Source: an uncultured Clostridia bacterium (lineage in GTDB: Bacteria; Bacillota; Clostridia; Oscillospirales; CAG-272). From it: DNA of 12,165 bases. Below are positions 6,834 through 12,143 of this stretch, piece after piece. How positions within the stretch are numbered: position 1 is the first letter of the stretch; every line of letters begins with the position of its first letter. The notes under the pieces were generated by a model. It was not told where the DNA came from. It worked only from the letters and a program-made list of their open reading frames with translations, and made no database searches. The stretch is taken from the NCBI GenBank assembly GCA_937898155.1, contig CALEJO010000094.1, positions 1-12,165 of the forward strand. The letters run 5' to 3'. Both the position numbers and the translations under genes were made by a program.

Positions 6834-7852
6834 TCAAACTGATTTTAGACTGCTTCGGCGGCGATCACAGCCCCGCGGCGAACGTGGAGGGCGCGGTCGC
6901 GGCGCTCCGGCAATTTGACGATCTGTATTTGATCCTTTCCGGCGATCGGGACGCGATCGAGGCGGAGCTCGCGGGCAAAAGCTATCCGCGGGATCGCGTG
7001 GAGATTCTGCACGCGCCCGAGGTGATCGGGTGCGACGAAAAACCGACGGACGCGATCCGGCATAAGACGGAAAGCTCCATGATGAAAGCGGTCGATCTGC
7101 TCCGCGCGGACGAAAGCGTCGCCGGTATGATCAGCACGGGCTCGACGGGTGCGCTCGTCGCGGCGGGCACGCTCCGCGTCGGGCGGCTGAAAGGCGTGAT
7201 CCGCCCCGCATTCTGTCCGCTTCTCCCCACGATGGACGGCGGCATCGTCGGCGTCTGCGACAGCGGCGCGAACGTCGATTGCTCAGTCGATCAACTGCAA
7301 CAGTTCGCCGTGATGGGAAGTCTTTATCTTTCCTGCGTTTACGGCAAGCCCTCGCCGCGCGTGGCGCTGCTCAATATCGGCACCGAGGCGGAAAAGGGCG
7401 ACGCGCTTCGCAAAGAAGCGTTCGGCGTGCTTTCGGAAACGCCGGACTTACATTTCGTCGGCAATATGGAAAGCCGCGATCTGCTTTCGGGCAAATACGA
7501 CCTCGTCGTCTGCGACGGGTTCGCGGGCAACGTGCTGATCAAATCGACCGAGGGCGCGTGCCTCGAACTGCTGAAAAAGCTGAAAAAAGACATCAAATCC
7601 CGCCTGATCAACAAGATCGGCGCGCTCTTCCTCTACAAGATGTTCATGAAAGAAAAGGCGTTCATGGATTATCAGAATTACGGCGGTAGCGTGCTTCTCG
7701 GCACGAAAAAAGTGATCGTCAAGGGGCACGGTTCGAGCAACGCGACGGCGATCGCGAAATGCATCGAGCAGGCGTATCGCATGGAAGCCGGCGGCTTCAA
7801 CGAAAAAGCGGAAGCGGCTCTTTGGGCGCTCCCGTCGGCAAAAGGAAAATAA
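6830..7852 (+). CDS. plsX: Phosphate acyltransferase PlsX
   Basis: This 340-residue protein is the normal length for PlsX, a peripheral membrane enzyme that converts acyl-ACP and phosphate to acyl-phosphate, the donor used by PlsY in phosphatidic acid synthesis. Family features are the N-terminal LDCFGGDHSP (6-15, a variant of the usual MDAMGGDxAP), STGSTGALVAAG (102-113), PLLPTMDGG (130-138), GANVDC (146-151), LLNIGTEAEKG (180-190), CDGFAGNVLIKSTEG (228-242) and YGGSVLLG (284-291). GAGGAGG at 6813-6819 and the ATGA overlap with the upstream gene fix the start. Because FakAB also yields acyl-phosphate, this operon joins both supply routes for that intermediate. The usual fabD/acpP neighbours are absent; a terminator follows directly. 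Confidence 0.95.
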   Translation: MIKLILDCFGGDHSPAANVEGAVAALRQFDDLYLILSGDRDAIEAELAGKSYPRDRVEILHAPEVIGCDEKPTDAIRHKTESSMMKAVDLLRADESVAGMISTGSTGALVAAGTLRVGRLKGVIRPAFCPLLPTMDGGIVGVCDSGANVDCSVDQLQQFAVMGSLYLSCVYGKPSPRVALLNIGTEAEKGDALRKEAFGVLSETPDLHFVGNMESRDLLSGKYDLVVCDGFAGNVLIKSTEGACLELLKKLKKDIKSRLINKIGALFLYKMFMKEKAFMDYQNYGGSVLLGTKKVIVKGHGSSNATAIAKCIEQAYRMEAGGFNEKAEAALWALPSAKGK

Positions 7853-7888
7853 AAAATCCCCCGTTCCGCTCGGAACGGGGGATTTTTT
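7851..7888. terminator. Bidirectional Rho-independent terminator between plsX and the cyclophilin gene
   Basis: A perfect 17-base stem (7851-7867 with 7872-7888) has a GCTC loop and the core TCCCCCGTTCC/GGAACGGGGGA. It is flanked by A6 on the left and T6 on the right, so it ends transcription on either strand. It lies between two convergent genes: the plsX stop overlaps its first bases, and the cyclophilin stop is 3 bases beyond it. Confidence 0.95.
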
Positions 7889-7890
7889 CG

Positions 7891-8373
7891 TTATTCTTCG
7901 ATGATCGTCACGGATTTCATTTTCTGCTCTTTGCGCGGCTTGTCGGAAAAGTCCGTTTCGACCGACGCGATGCGGTCTAATACGTCAAAGCCGTCCGTCA
8001 TCTTGCCGAACGCGGCGTATTGCCCGTCGAGGTGCGGCGCGTCCTTGTGCATGATGAAGAACTGCGAGCCGGCGGAGTCGGGGCGCATCGAACGCGCCAT
8101 CGAGATCACACCGCGCGTATGGCGGAGCGGATTCTTGACGCCGTTCGCGGCAAATTCGCCCTTGATCTGATAGCCGGGGCCGCCCATGCCGGTGCCGGTC
8201 GGATCGCCGCCCTGGATCATGAAGCCCGCGATCACGCGGTGAAAGATCAGTCCGTTATAAAAGCCGTCTTTGGCGAGTTTGACGAAGTTTTCGACCGTGA
8301 TCGGCGCGGTCTCGGGATACAGTTCGAGCGTCATCGTGCCGCCTGCTTCCATTTCGATGATTGCTTTGGTCAT
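7891..8373 (-). CDS. Cyclophilin-type peptidyl-prolyl cis-trans isomerase
   Basis: This 160-residue, single-domain cytosolic cyclophilin catalyses proline cis-trans isomerisation. Motifs are FHRVIAGFMIQGGDPTGTG (44-62, with the catalytic Arg46 and the Phe51/Gln54 pocket residues), SQFFI (103-107) and LDGQYAAFGK (115-124). The position that binds cyclosporin through Trp in eukaryotic cyclophilins is not Trp here, as is usual in bacteria. The ATG at 8373 has AGGGGA 7 bases upstream, and the start overlaps the stop of the M50 gene by four bases (ATGA). It is the last gene of a three-gene operon but also has its own sigma-A promoter (8402-8430), so it may be expressed independently of the upstream genes. 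A longer in-frame extension to 8538 runs into the protease gene and lacks a ribosome site. Confidence 0.94.
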   Translation of the reverse strand: MTKAIIEMEAGGTMTLELYPETAPITVENFVKLAKDGFYNGLIFHRVIAGFMIQGGDPTGTGMGGPGYQIKGEFAANGVKNPLRHTRGVISMARSMRPDSAGSQFFIMHKDAPHLDGQYAAFGKMTDGFDVLDRIASVETDFSDKPRKEQKMKSVTIIEE

Positions 8374-9002
8374 AAGAAAATCCCCTTTCGGTTTTTCTTT
8401 GATTGTAGCACAGTTTTGCTCGAAACGCAAGCGGTTCCGCCGTTTTTTACGGTCAGAAACACGAAAAGGACCGCGCAAAAGAGGAGAAGCGCGCCGTTGG
8501 CGGTGCTGTAAAAGAAAAGATAAAGCGAAAGCGTCCACAAAACCGAAAACGAGGCGGCGGTCGTGACGGCAAGCGCGCCTTCCGCCGTGCGTTCGCCGAA
8601 GCGGGGGGCGAGAACGGCGTGCAAAAGCCGCCCGCCGTCAAAGGTGCGGATCGGAAGCAGATTGAGAAAGGCGAGCGTCAGCGAAAAGAGAAGGATCTCT
8701 TCGGCGAGCGCCGTTCCCGTCAGTTGAGCCGCGCCCGCGTATAGAAAATTCATCGCGGGGCCCGCGGCGGCGACGACCGCTTCTTCGAGGTAGGAGCGCG
8801 GCGTTTCGAGGTCCATGCGGATGCCGACGGGCATGAGCATGACGCGGCGGACGCGAAGACGAAAGAAGCGTGCGGCGAGCGCGTGCCCGCCCTCGTGAAG
8901 CAGAACGGACGAGACCGCCGCAAACGCGCGGACGGGTGCCGTCGCAAAGAGGAGCAGAAACGCTCCCGCGGGCGCGAGCGGATGCACGGAAACACGGATC
9001 AT
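8370..9002 (-). CDS. M50-family intramembrane zinc metalloprotease (SpoIVFB-like, no CBS domain)
   Basis: This 210-residue polytopic membrane protein has an HExxH zinc site, HEGGH (36-40), inside a hydrophobic segment. It has AAAGPAMN (78-85) and the second M50 motif N-L-L-P-I-R-T-F-D-G-G (114-124), whose Asp122 completes zinc binding. Hydrophobic segments cover about 11-35, 75-118 and 142-186. These features define a site-2-type intramembrane protease, which cleaves membrane-bound substrates such as anti-sigma or pro-sigma factors. It lacks the CBS domain of Bacillus SpoIVFB. Pairing with a YtvI-like gene under a sigma-E-like promoter makes a sporulation role attractive but unproven. GGAGGAGG precedes the ATG at 9002, which overlaps the upstream stop by four bases. 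The polar tail from about residue 187 is encoded by DNA that also holds the cyclophilin promoter. Confidence 0.87.
   Translation of the reverse strand: MIRVSVHPLAPAGAFLLLFATAPVRAFAAVSSVLLHEGGHALAARFFRLRVRRVMLMPVGIRMDLETPRSYLEEAVVAAAGPAMNFLYAGAAQLTGTALAEEILLFSLTLAFLNLLPIRTFDGGRLLHAVLAPRFGERTAEGALAVTTAASFSVLWTLSLYLFFYSTANGALLLFCAVLFVFLTVKNGGTACVSSKTVLQSKKNRKGIFL
8402..8430 (-). promoter_or_regulatory. Internal sigma-A promoter for the cyclophilin gene
   Basis: Read on the minus strand, TTGCGT (8430-8425), a 17-base spacer and TACAAT (8407-8402) are followed by the cyclophilin ribosome site and ATG about 20 bases downstream. TGC directly before the -10 makes it an extended -10 element, which offsets the weak -35. 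It lies within the last codons of the M50 gene. Confidence 0.7.
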
Positions 9003-10096
9003 GCCTCCTCCTTTTTCGCGTCGCGGACGGCGGCGATCGCGTCCTTGCCGATGACGGCGACGAGCGGAAAGAGGATCAGCCCGAGCAGTCCGAAGAGGCG
9101 GAGCCCGATATACATGGAGAGCAGGGCGGGGATCGGGGAAAGTCCGATGCGCGCGCCGACGATGCGCGGCTCGGCGATCTGGCGGCAGACCGTGATGACG
9201 AGATACAACACGAGAAGTCCGACGGCACGGCGCGGTTCCCCCGCGATCAGCAGATACCCCGCCCACGGCAAAAGCACGGTGCCGGTGCCGAGCACGGGCA
9301 AAATGTCCACGACCGCGATGCCGAGCGCCAGAAGCAGGGCATAGGGCTGTTTCAGAAGCGTCAGTCCGAGAAGAAGCTCGGCAAAGGTGAGCAAAAACAG
9401 GATCGCATACGCTTTTCCGAAAGAAAAGATGGTTTTTCCGACGCGCCGGGCGGCATCACGGAGCGTGCCGAAATGGCGCGCGGAAAGATGCTCGCGCAAA
9501 AACGGCGCGATGCGATCGTAATCGGCGGCGAAATAGACGGCGGAAAGCACCGTGACGGCGGCGCAAAGCAAGGCACGCGGCACGAACGAGGCAAGCGAGC
9601 CGACGAGTGCGGGGATTCTCGCCGAAAGCGAAACGGCGGCGTTTTTCAAAATGTCGATCGCCGCGTCGGCGATCTCTGCGCGAAGCGCCGCGCCGTCTTC
9701 TCCGGAAAAGATCGGCAGCTTCGCGAAAAACGCGCCCACGCGGTCCAGCACGTCCCGCACGTCCGAAAGCCACGTAGTATCCTCTCCCAATAAGCCCCCC
9801 GCGAGGGACGCGAGCTGTTCCGCGCCGATGCCGATGCCCGTCACGGCGAGCGCGGTCAGAAGCAAAAAGAGCAATAGAACGAACAAAATCGACCAAAAGC
9901 GCACGGAAAGCTTGGTTTTGGCGGCAAGCGCTGTCGCAAAACGGTGGCAAAGCGCCGCCGCGCCGAACGCGATGGCGAACGGGAGCAGCACGGGAAACAG
10001 CCAGCGGAAAAAGACATAAAGGACTGCAATTCCGAGCAAAATATAAAAGACCAGATACGCCGCGCGGCGATACGGCTCCTTTGGCAAAAAATGCAA
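8999..10096 (-). CDS. ytvI: Sporulation integral membrane protein YtvI-like (AI-2E/PerM transporter family)
   Basis: This 365-residue polytopic membrane protein has about seven or eight hydrophobic segments and a soluble middle region (about 95-165), the AI-2E/PerM (UPF0118) layout. Family motifs near the C-terminus are D-I-L-P-V-L-G-T-G-T-V-L-L-P-W-A and E-P-R-I-V-G-A-R-I-G-L-S-P-I-P. The first strongly recalls YtvI, a sigma-E-dependent sporulation protein in Bacillus; its biochemical role is not established. The start is set at a TTG (10096) because GGAGG (10108-10104) lies 7 bases upstream. The longer reading frame from ATGs at 10153 or 10147 adds a polar, non-conserved 19-residue lead with no ribosome site. 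A sigma-E-type promoter match lies at 10179-10207. The stop overlaps the M50 start by four bases. A generic AI-2E exporter is the alternative. Confidence 0.74.
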   Translation of the reverse strand: MHFLPKEPYRRAAYLVFYILLGIAVLYVFFRWLFPVLLPFAIAFGAAALCHRFATALAAKTKLSVRFWSILFVLLLFLLLTALAVTGIGIGAEQLASLAGGLLGEDTTWLSDVRDVLDRVGAFFAKLPIFSGEDGAALRAEIADAAIDILKNAAVSLSARIPALVGSLASFVPRALLCAAVTVLSAVYFAADYDRIAPFLREHLSARHFGTLRDAARRVGKTIFSFGKAYAILFLLTFAELLLGLTLLKQPYALLLALGIAVVDILPVLGTGTVLLPWAGYLLIAGEPRRAVGLLVLYLVITVCRQIAEPRIVGARIGLSPIPALLSMYIGLRLFGLLGLILFPLVAVIGKDAIAAVRDAKKEEA

Positions 10097-10103
10097 GGCG
10101 GCG

Positions 10104-10108
10104 CCTCC
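10104..10108 (-). promoter_or_regulatory. Ribosome binding site deciding the TTG start of ytvI
   Basis: GGAGG on the minus strand is spaced 7 bases from TTG at 10096-10094. It is the only good Shine-Dalgarno sequence near the 5' end of this reading frame and therefore argues against the upstream ATGs at 10153, 10147 and 10132. Confidence 0.7.
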
Positions 10109-10114
10109 GTTCAC

Positions 10115-10131
10115 AAAAATGATACATTTTT
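10115..10131. repeat. Perfect 7-3-7 inverted repeat between ytvI and the LRR lipoprotein gene
   Basis: AAAAATG (10115-10121), ATA, CATTTTT (10125-10131). It lies between the divergent promoter region and the ytvI ribosome site, so it would fall in the ytvI 5' leader. It could be an operator or a small hairpin, or chance in AT-rich intergenic DNA. Confidence 0.6.
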
Positions 10132-10146
10132 CATGTCGATATCCCA

Positions 10147-10175
10147 TTGACAAACGAATGGTTTTATGGTATATT
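10147..10175 (+). promoter_or_regulatory. Sigma-A promoter of the LRR lipoprotein gene
   Basis: Consensus -35 TTGACA (10147-10152), an exact 17-base spacer and -10 TATATT (10170-10175), with TGG directly upstream giving an extended -10. The predicted transcript start is near 10182, leaving a leader of about 67 bases before the ATG at 10249. Confidence 0.88.
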
Positions 10176-10178
10176 AGC

Positions 10179-10207
10179 AGTGTATGTAGGAAAATCTGTG
10201 TTTATGC
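10179..10207 (-). promoter_or_regulatory. Sigma-E-type (mother-cell sporulation) promoter candidate for the ytvI operon
   Basis: On the minus strand, GCATAAA (10207-10201), a 14-base spacer and CATACACT (10186-10179). The Bacillus sigma-E consensus, from memory, is KMATATT-N14/15-CATACAHT: the -10 matches at all 8 positions, the -35 at 5 of 7, and the spacing is right. The predicted start near 10172 leaves a leader of about 76 bases to the ytvI TTG. ytvI belongs to the sigma-E regulon in Bacillus, which fits independently. Confidence 0.6.
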
Positions 10208-10248
10208 GATGGCTCTCACCGCAGGCACATAGGAAAATGGAGAAACTT

Positions 10249-11010
10249 ATGAAAAAATATCTCGCAATCATTTTGGTACTTTGCCTGAGCGCCGCTCTCT
10301 TTGTCGCATGCGGAGACACGCCTGCCGAAACGACGCCCGCGATCGAAACCACCGAGGGCACGGCGACGACGCCGGAGGTCACGACCGTTGAAACGACGAC
10401 CGAGGAAACTGCCGCCGTCTTCACCGACCCGCAGATTTTTGACAATGTGGACTACGATTATGCCGTTCGCACCGTTCTCGACGAGGACGACAAGATCATC
10501 GGTGTCGCGATATTCAAATGGCATCAGAGCAAGGCGGCGGAGGAGATCACCGTCGGCGCCGATTATGTGATCAACGGCAAGACGTATCCGATCATTCAGG
10601 TCGGCGTTGCACAGGGTATTCTGGAATTCCAGAGCACGCTGAAAGTCGTCAATATTCCCGCAAACGTCAAAAAGATCGGCAAACTCGCGTTCAGCCAGTG
10701 CTCCGCGCTGACGACGCTCAATCTGCCCGAAGGCCTCGAAACCATCGAAAAGGGCGCGTTCTGGAATTGCAACTCGCTCGCATCTCTGACGCTCCCGTCC
10801 ACCGTGACTTCGATCGGTCAGGCGGCGTTCGGCGGATGTGCTTCGCTGAAAACGCTCGTGATTCCGTCGGGCATCGAGTCCATCGCAACCAACGCGTTCT
10901 CCAACTGTGTCGGACTCGAAACCGTCACGTTGCCGCGCCGCTTCGAGAATGAGATCGCCACGATCTTCCCGAACTGCTCGGATACGCTCACGTTCGTTTA
11001 CGTCGATTGA
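10249..11010 (+). CDS. Surface lipoprotein with BspA-type leucine-rich repeats (LRR_5)
   Basis: This 253-residue protein has a lipoprotein signal peptide (1-20, F-V-A before Cys21) and a Thr/Glu-rich linker (24-56). A short globular segment (57-130) follows, then five 23-residue leucine-rich repeats (131-245) of the type LxxLxLPxxVxxIgxxAFxxCxx, the last one degenerate. Such BspA/LRR_5 proteins are surface-anchored and usually bind proteins or surfaces; no enzymatic motif is visible. GGAG at 10239-10242 supports the ATG at 10249. In-frame ATGs at 10204 and 10237 lack a properly spaced ribosome site and would spoil the signal peptide. It is monocistronic, with its own promoter (10147-10175) and terminator (11025-11055). 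The lipobox and first linker residues (V-A-C-G-D/E-T-P-A-E-T-T-P-A) nearly match those of the lipoprotein esterase at 1114. Confidence 0.85.
   Translation: MKKYLAIILVLCLSAALFVACGDTPAETTPAIETTEGTATTPEVTTVETTTEETAAVFTDPQIFDNVDYDYAVRTVLDEDDKIIGVAIFKWHQSKAAEEITVGADYVINGKTYPIIQVGVAQGILEFQSTLKVVNIPANVKKIGKLAFSQCSALTTLNLPEGLETIEKGAFWNCNSLASLTLPSTVTSIGQAAFGGCASLKTLVIPSGIESIATNAFSNCVGLETVTLPRRFENEIATIFPNCSDTLTFVYVD
10639..10983 (+). repeat. Five 69-base units encoding 23-residue leucine-rich repeats
   Basis: The units begin at residues 131, 154, 177, 200 and 223 of the LRR lipoprotein, each exactly 23 residues. Units 1-4 share L..L.(L/I)P..(V/L/I)..I...AF..C; unit 5 keeps L.TV.LP and the Cys but loses AF. 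The repeats have diverged at the nucleotide level, so recent slippage is unlikely. Confidence 0.85.
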
Positions 11011-11024
11011 TCGCAGAAAAACCG

Positions 11025-11055
11025 AAATCCCTTCCGTTCGCGGGAGGGATTTTTT
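11025..11055 (+). terminator. Rho-independent terminator after the LRR lipoprotein gene
   Basis: AAATCCCTTCCG (11025-11036), TTCG loop, CGGGAGGGATTT (11041-11052): a 12-base stem with one G-T wobble, ending in a T6 run (11050-11055). It lies 14 bases after the stop, and the -35 box of the next gene begins two bases later. Confidence 0.93.
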
Positions 11056-11056
11056 G

Positions 11057-11085
11057 TTGACATCCTTGCGCTTTTTTGCTATACT
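11057..11085 (+). promoter_or_regulatory. Strong sigma-A promoter of the SanA-like gene
   Basis: TTGACA (11057-11062), a 17-base spacer and TATACT (11080-11085), with TGC directly before the -10 (extended -10). The predicted start is near 11092, giving a leader of about 17 bases that is almost entirely the ribosome binding site. Confidence 0.92.
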
Positions 11086-11097
11086 GATGAAGAAAGG

Positions 11098-11102
11098 GGA
11101 GG
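11098..11102 (+). promoter_or_regulatory. Ribosome binding site deciding the start of the SanA-like gene
   Basis: GGAGG, within AAGGGGAGG, directly abuts the ATG at 11103 but is spaced 6 bases from the ATG at 11109. The second ATG is therefore the likely start, removing two residues (MQ) from the longest reading frame. Confidence 0.8.
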
Positions 11103-11108
11103 ATGCAG

Positions 11109-11702
11109 ATGAAACAAAATCGAGCGAAAAAGCGTCGGTTGTGGCGGTTCTTTTGGCTTCTGTGCGCGCTGGCGGCGGTGTTTGCGCTGACGCTGGACGG
11201 TATCGTGTGCCTGGGCACACGGGCGCGGATCGTCGAGCCGTCTGCCGCGGACGGCTGTGAGGTCGCCGTTGTATTCGGCGCAAAAGCGCACGAAACCCGC
11301 CTCTCCGATATGCTGAAAGACCGCATGGACCGCGCGCTCGCCCTTTATAAGAGCGGCGCGGTGAAGACGTTGCTCCTTTCGGGCGACGGCACGGCGTCAC
11401 CGAGCGAGCCGGACGCGATGAAAGCATACGCGCTCGCCGCGGGCGTGCCCGAGGAGGCGATCCTGACCGACCCCGAGGGCTTTTCCACGCGGGAGACCAT
11501 CCGCCGCGCCAAGGAAATTTACGGTGCGGAGCGCGCCGTTCTGGTGACGCAACGGTATCACCTCTATCGCGCGTTGTTCCTCGCCAACCGATATGACCTC
11601 GACGCCGTGGGCGCGGACGCGTCGCTCCACCGATATCGCGGGCAATTTTTCCGCGAGGTGCGCGAGGTCGCCGCACGGTGCAAGGACTTGCTTTTGCCAT
11701 AA
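11109..11702 (+). CDS. SanA/YdcF-like DUF218 membrane-anchored protein
   Basis: This 197-residue protein has a Lys/Arg-rich N-terminus (2-13), one transmembrane segment (about 14-36), and an extracytoplasmic DUF218 domain. Motifs match the SanA branch: VAVVFGAK (52-59), TLLLSGDG (87-94), EPDAMKAYALAAGVPEEAI (100-118), DPEGFSTRETIRRAKEIYG (121-139) and LVTQRYHLYRALFLA (145-159). Proteins of this family (SanA, ElyC, YdcF) are linked to cell-envelope integrity and, for SanA, to vancomycin sensitivity in enteric bacteria; the reaction is not established. Loose resemblance of the fold to a nucleotide or cofactor-binding Rossmann domain is family knowledge. It is the first gene of a two-gene unit under a strong promoter. 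Confidence 0.85.
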   Translation: MKQNRAKKRRLWRFFWLLCALAAVFALTLDGIVCLGTRARIVEPSAADGCEVAVVFGAKAHETRLSDMLKDRMDRALALYKSGAVKTLLLSGDGTASPSEPDAMKAYALAAGVPEEAILTDPEGFSTRETIRRAKEIYGAERAVLVTQRYHLYRALFLANRYDLDAVGADASLHRYRGQFFREVREVAARCKDLLLP

Positions 11703-11715
11703 GAAAGGAACGAAG

Positions 11716-12036
11716 ATGAAAAAATGTAAAATCACCGTCATGCGGTGTGCTCGCTATGACGATCTGATCGCCCGTTATGAAAATCCGATCGAGCACGCGT
11801 GCGACTTGCGCGAGGGGCAGGTGTTCATCGCCAACGGCTGGCGCCGCCCCGCGGGGCTTTGCGAAAGCGCGTGGGAGAGTATGTCCCCGTTCGTGATGAC
11901 GCTCGCGCACGGCGGCACGTCGCTTTACGACGGCTGGATGCAGAATAGCCGCTCCGCGATGATCTCCTGCAACGACGGTTTTCGCCCGGTGAGCTTTCTC
12001 ATCGAAGCAATGGACGAGGACGCGGACGACGAATAA
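11716..12036 (+). CDS. TIGR04076-type small conserved protein of unknown function
   Basis: This 106-residue cytosolic protein lies 13 bases after the SanA-like gene, with AAGGA (11705-11709) before the ATG. It begins KKCKITVMRC and has conserved-looking segments CDLREGQVFIANGWRRPAGLCESAW (29-53, quoted in part: D-L-R-E-G-Q-x-F), an MTLAHGG turn (61-67) and CNDGFRPVSF (85-94), ending in an acidic tail (98-106). This matches the TIGR04076 family as I remember it: short proteins, often with several cysteines (here Cys4, 11, 29, 49 and 85), common in anaerobes and without known function. A metal or redox role is possible from the cysteines but is speculation. Confidence 0.75.
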   Translation: MKKCKITVMRCARYDDLIARYENPIEHACDLREGQVFIANGWRRPAGLCESAWESMSPFVMTLAHGGTSLYDGWMQNSRSAMISCNDGFRPVSFLIEAMDEDADDE

Positions 12037-12037
12037 G

Positions 12038-12060
12038 AAAGCGGGGGACACCCCGCTTTT
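12038..12060 (+). terminator. Rho-independent terminator after the TIGR04076 gene
   Basis: AAAGCGGGG (12038-12046), GACA loop, CCCCGCTTT (12051-12059): a perfect 9-base stem running into TTTTC. The first base lies two bases after the stop codon, so the hairpin closes the SanA operon. Confidence 0.9.
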
Positions 12061-12079
12061 CTTTGCGAAAAGGAGACGT

Positions 12080-12143
12080 CAACTTTTTCTTTGGCGGGCA
12101 AAGAAAAAGGTTGCAAAAAGAAAGCCCGCGAGCGTTCCGCTCG
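12080..12143. repeat. Structured intergenic inverted-repeat element
   Basis: The last 100 bases of the window hold no convincing gene. They contain a perfect 11-base inverted repeat, CTTTTTCTTTG (12083-12093), GCGGG, CAAAGAAAAAG (12099-12109). Near-symmetric CAA/TTG extends it outward, and a second hairpin, CGAGCG-TTC-CGCTCG, lies at 12129-12143. I recall similar CTTTTTCTTTG(C/G) palindromes scattered between genes in uncultured Clostridia genomes, so a dispersed repeat is likely, but only one copy is visible here. Confidence 0.6.

Noticed and set aside
10115..10142. Sigma-G-like promoter (GGATA-N18-CATTTTT) on the minus strand before ytvI.
   Set aside because: Two mismatches at informative positions, and the predicted start would fall on the ribosome binding site; the sigma-E-type match is much better.
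10097..10153. ATG starts for the YtvI-like protein at 10153, 10147 and 10132.
   Set aside because: No ribosome site precedes them, the added residues are polar and unlike the family, and the GGAGG-TTG pair at 10108-10094 fits well.
7863..12143. Shared GTTCCGCTCG string at 7863-7872 and 12134-12143.
   Set aside because: Only ten bases, in unrelated hairpins; chance in high-GC DNA is sufficient.
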